This document shows, one piece after another, positions 6,948-8,055 of a DNA stretch of 8,055 nucleotides. The stretch comes from Pseudomonadota bacterium (lineage in GTDB: Bacteria > Pseudomonadota > Alphaproteobacteria > Micropepsales > Micropepsaceae), in the NCBI GenBank assembly GCA_021817355.1, contig JAKAVI010000273.1:1-8055 (forward strand), given 5' to 3'. Under the pieces are notes generated by a model. It saw only the letters and a program-made list of their open reading frames with translations, was not told the origin of the DNA and did no database searches. The translations under genes were made by a program, and so were the position numbers. Every line of letters begins with the position of its first letter. Position 1 is the first letter of the stretch.

Positions 6948-7673
6948 TTATGATGTCACTTTGTCGTCGCGGGCTTCGCCAGCCTGCATGTCGCAGACCT
7001 TGTCAAAGATAATGGTCGCAAGATGAGCACTGGCCGATTTGACCACCTGCCAGTAATGCCACCTGGCATCGAGATTTTTATATTCACGGAGTTCGGTGCC
7101 TTCCAGATCGTAAGGCAGAGGATTTGCAAGCTGCGCTTGTAGCTGCTGAAGCGGCGATTCAGCGTTTTCCTGCTGATAAATGCGGTCAAACCCTTGCAGC
7201 GCATGTGCCACCTTCTCAGCACCCATCCGATCCGCCAATGCCACAAAGTCAAGGTAATCTCTGGTCGCGTTGCGCTTGAGGATCAGCACGCCCTTAATGC
7301 GTAAAAGCTCAGCCTCCGTCGGTAGCGTAATCCGCGCCCCCTTAAAGTCGACCACCTCCGTCTCCAGAGGTTCAGCGCGGATCAGCTGACGAATGCCGGT
7401 CTCGATCCCATCAAGGCTTCCGAGAATTTGTACCGGTCGCTGTACGCGCGCCGTCGTCCACCCAGCTACAGACTCCAGCTGCGCGAGAACCTCGTCAAAG
7501 CGGTGACGAAGATCGGTCAAAACATGATCAGCGTCACGCGAGTAGCGATGTGCAGCGTGGATTGCTGAGGCGGTACCGCCAACCAGCACTGCATCCGGCA
7601 GAATACGCTGCAGTCGCGCCGCCGAGGACAGGACGAGCTCCCAATCAGGCAGCGGCGCGGTGCTCTTCGGCAT
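6948..7673 (-). CDS. AbiEii-like nucleotidyltransferase, candidate toxin
   Basis: The 241-residue protein resembles the nucleotidyltransferase AbiEii/AbiGii toxin group, enzymes that add nucleotides to RNA or protein targets and arrest growth. A nucleotidyltransferase signature is visible: LVGGTASAIHAAHRYSRDAD, with the Gly-Gly at 32-33 and the metal-ligand pair Asp47/Asp49 in SRDAD. The second conserved block is KGVLILKRNATRDYLDF (127-143), with Lys127, Lys133 and the RDYLD element typical of this group. There is no signal peptide. The start ATG 7673 lies inside the upstream 75-residue gene (29-base overlap, different frame), so translation is probably coupled; the frame is open to 7739, but that would deepen the overlap. 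The region is poorer in GC than its neighbours (30 of 60 bases at 7021-7080 against 40 of 60 at 3301-3360), which suggests acquisition. Toxin activity is inferred; it could act in phage defence or plasmid-like stabilisation. Confidence 0.75.
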   Translation of the reverse strand: MPKSTAPLPDWELVLSSAARLQRILPDAVLVGGTASAIHAAHRYSRDADHVLTDLRHRFDEVLAQLESVAGWTTARVQRPVQILGSLDGIETGIRQLIRAEPLETEVVDFKGARITLPTEAELLRIKGVLILKRNATRDYLDFVALADRMGAEKVAHALQGFDRIYQQENAESPLQQLQAQLANPLPYDLEGTELREYKNLDARWHYWQVVKSASAHLATIIFDKVCDMQAGEARDDKVTS

Positions 7674-7872
7674 AGTGCATCCAGAAATGATGTCGCTGGG
7701 CAGTGGGATCTGACATATACGGACCGCAGACCTGCACAACCTTATCCAATAAAGTACGGTCGGACAAAGCTACCTGACGCAGTTCAGCCCAGTCACGCCA
7801 TCGGCCGCGAGAAATAATGTCATCGATAGCAGCGAGAGTTAAACGCTGATGATTGAGGTGACGATGACGCAT
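7645..7872 (-). CDS. Small protein paired with the nucleotidyltransferase, candidate antitoxin
   Basis: This 75-residue basic, probably helical protein starts MRHRHLNHQRLTLAAIDDII and contains RGRWRDWAELR (22-32), a single cysteine in VVQVCG, and an aromatic HHFWMHY end. I do not recognise a named family. It is not AbiEi, the usual winged-helix antitoxin, which is about 200 residues. It precedes the nucleotidyltransferase gene and overlaps it by 29 bases, the order expected of an antitoxin before its toxin. I choose ATG 7872 because the predicted promoter would start transcription around 7884-7886, right at an alternative in-frame GTG (7884, 79 residues). That GTG would need leaderless translation. 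Ribosome sites are weak for both. The tight pairing supports a real gene; the antitoxin role is inferred from position. Confidence 0.65.
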   Translation of the reverse strand: MRHRHLNHQRLTLAAIDDIISRGRWRDWAELRQVALSDRTLLDKVVQVCGPYMSDPTAQRHHFWMHYAEEHRAAA

Positions 7873-7891
7873 TTGTATCCACACGCTTTTC

Positions 7892-7921
7892 AGTTTAACA
7901 TAGATTTAGATTATGTGCCAA
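7892..7921 (-). promoter_or_regulatory. Predicted promoter of the nucleotidyltransferase module
   Basis: On the minus strand a -35 box TTGGCA (7916-7921) is followed after 18 bases by TAAACT (7892-7897), preceded by TGT as in an extended -10. The surrounding bases are the most AT-rich in the window (13 G/C of 40 at 7881-7920). Start of transcription would fall near 7884-7886. The -35 begins in the outer edge of the right repeat. Confidence 0.5.
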
Positions 7922-8055
7922 GTATCAGAATTGCCGGGCAGCAGTTCTCAATGCGAATGAATCTCAATTTCTGACTTTGCTGGCAGTTGACGTGCGGCTG
8001 ATTGACTCGCTGCAGCTGGCGGGGGCTTGGCCAGAGCGAGGTTGTCTGCTTCGAC
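7919..8055. repeat. Right direct repeat (runs off the window)
   Basis: This is the second copy of 6683-6819, offset 1236, with five differences in the 108-base core (7947-8054). The Fur-box-like 15-mer is at 7952-7966 and the bulged hairpin at 8006-8040, both identical to the left copy. The window ends before the repeat boundary, so its true length is unknown. Confidence 0.93.
7948..8055 (-). other. Possible 3' end of a gene continuing beyond the window
   Basis: On the minus strand a frame is open from the window edge for 35 codons and stops at TGA (7948-7950), ending in SEIEIHSH. It includes an alanine/proline-rich stretch (AKPPPAAASQSAAR). The equivalent frame in the left repeat is broken by TAG after 22 aligned codons. 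It may be the end of a real gene or a chance opening; no family is recognisable. Confidence 0.25.

Noticed and set aside
6708..6953. Plus-strand open frame through the left repeat as a protein gene
   Set aside because: Four of the five repeat-core differences fall within its comparable reading and all change amino acids, with no coding-type silent bias, and there is no ribosome site or motif.

Overview
The window reads as chromosomal DNA of a GC-rich Gram-negative bacterium, most likely an alphaproteobacterium. This rests on overall style (GC-rich codons, a Sec-exported type B carboxylesterase, a TetR/epoxide hydrolase pair, a DUF1634/TauE membrane protein). No rRNA, tRNA or core marker gene is present to fix the taxon, so the assignment is weak.

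Layout. Positions 25-1674 (minus) encode a secreted carboxylesterase. Positions 2045-2914 (minus) encode an alpha/beta-hydrolase with the full residue set of an epoxide hydrolase. It is divergent from a TetR-family regulator at 3254-4000 (plus), and the 339-base region between them carries a 6-8-6 palindrome that is a candidate operator. After a roughly 535-base non-coding stretch comes 4536-5813 (plus), a membrane protein in which a DUF1634-like module is fused in front of a TauE/SafE (DUF81) permease module. It converges on a two-domain universal stress protein at 5842-6648 (minus), and the 28-base gap holds one hairpin that could terminate transcription.

The right end (about 6683-8055) is different in character. 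Two direct repeats, about 95% identical over 108 bases and exactly 1236 bases apart, flank a lower-GC two-gene module on the minus strand. The module consists of a 75-residue protein of unknown family and an overlapping AbiEii-like nucleotidyltransferase, and it is arranged like a toxin-antitoxin pair. The right repeat runs off the window. The repeats share a Fur-box-like 15-mer and an identical bulged hairpin. Promoter-like boxes sit at the same offset in both, so each repeat lies directly upstream of a minus-strand gene: the stress protein on the left and the nucleotidyltransferase module on the right. This repeat-bounded cassette is the most interesting part of the window.

How the genes work together. 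The hydrolase/TetR half suggests inducible breakdown or detoxification of an ester- or epoxide-containing compound. The permease probably moves an organosulfur, sulfite or other organic anion. The cassette is probably an accessory stabilisation or defence module added next to the stress-protein gene. All of these roles are inferred from family membership, not demonstrated.
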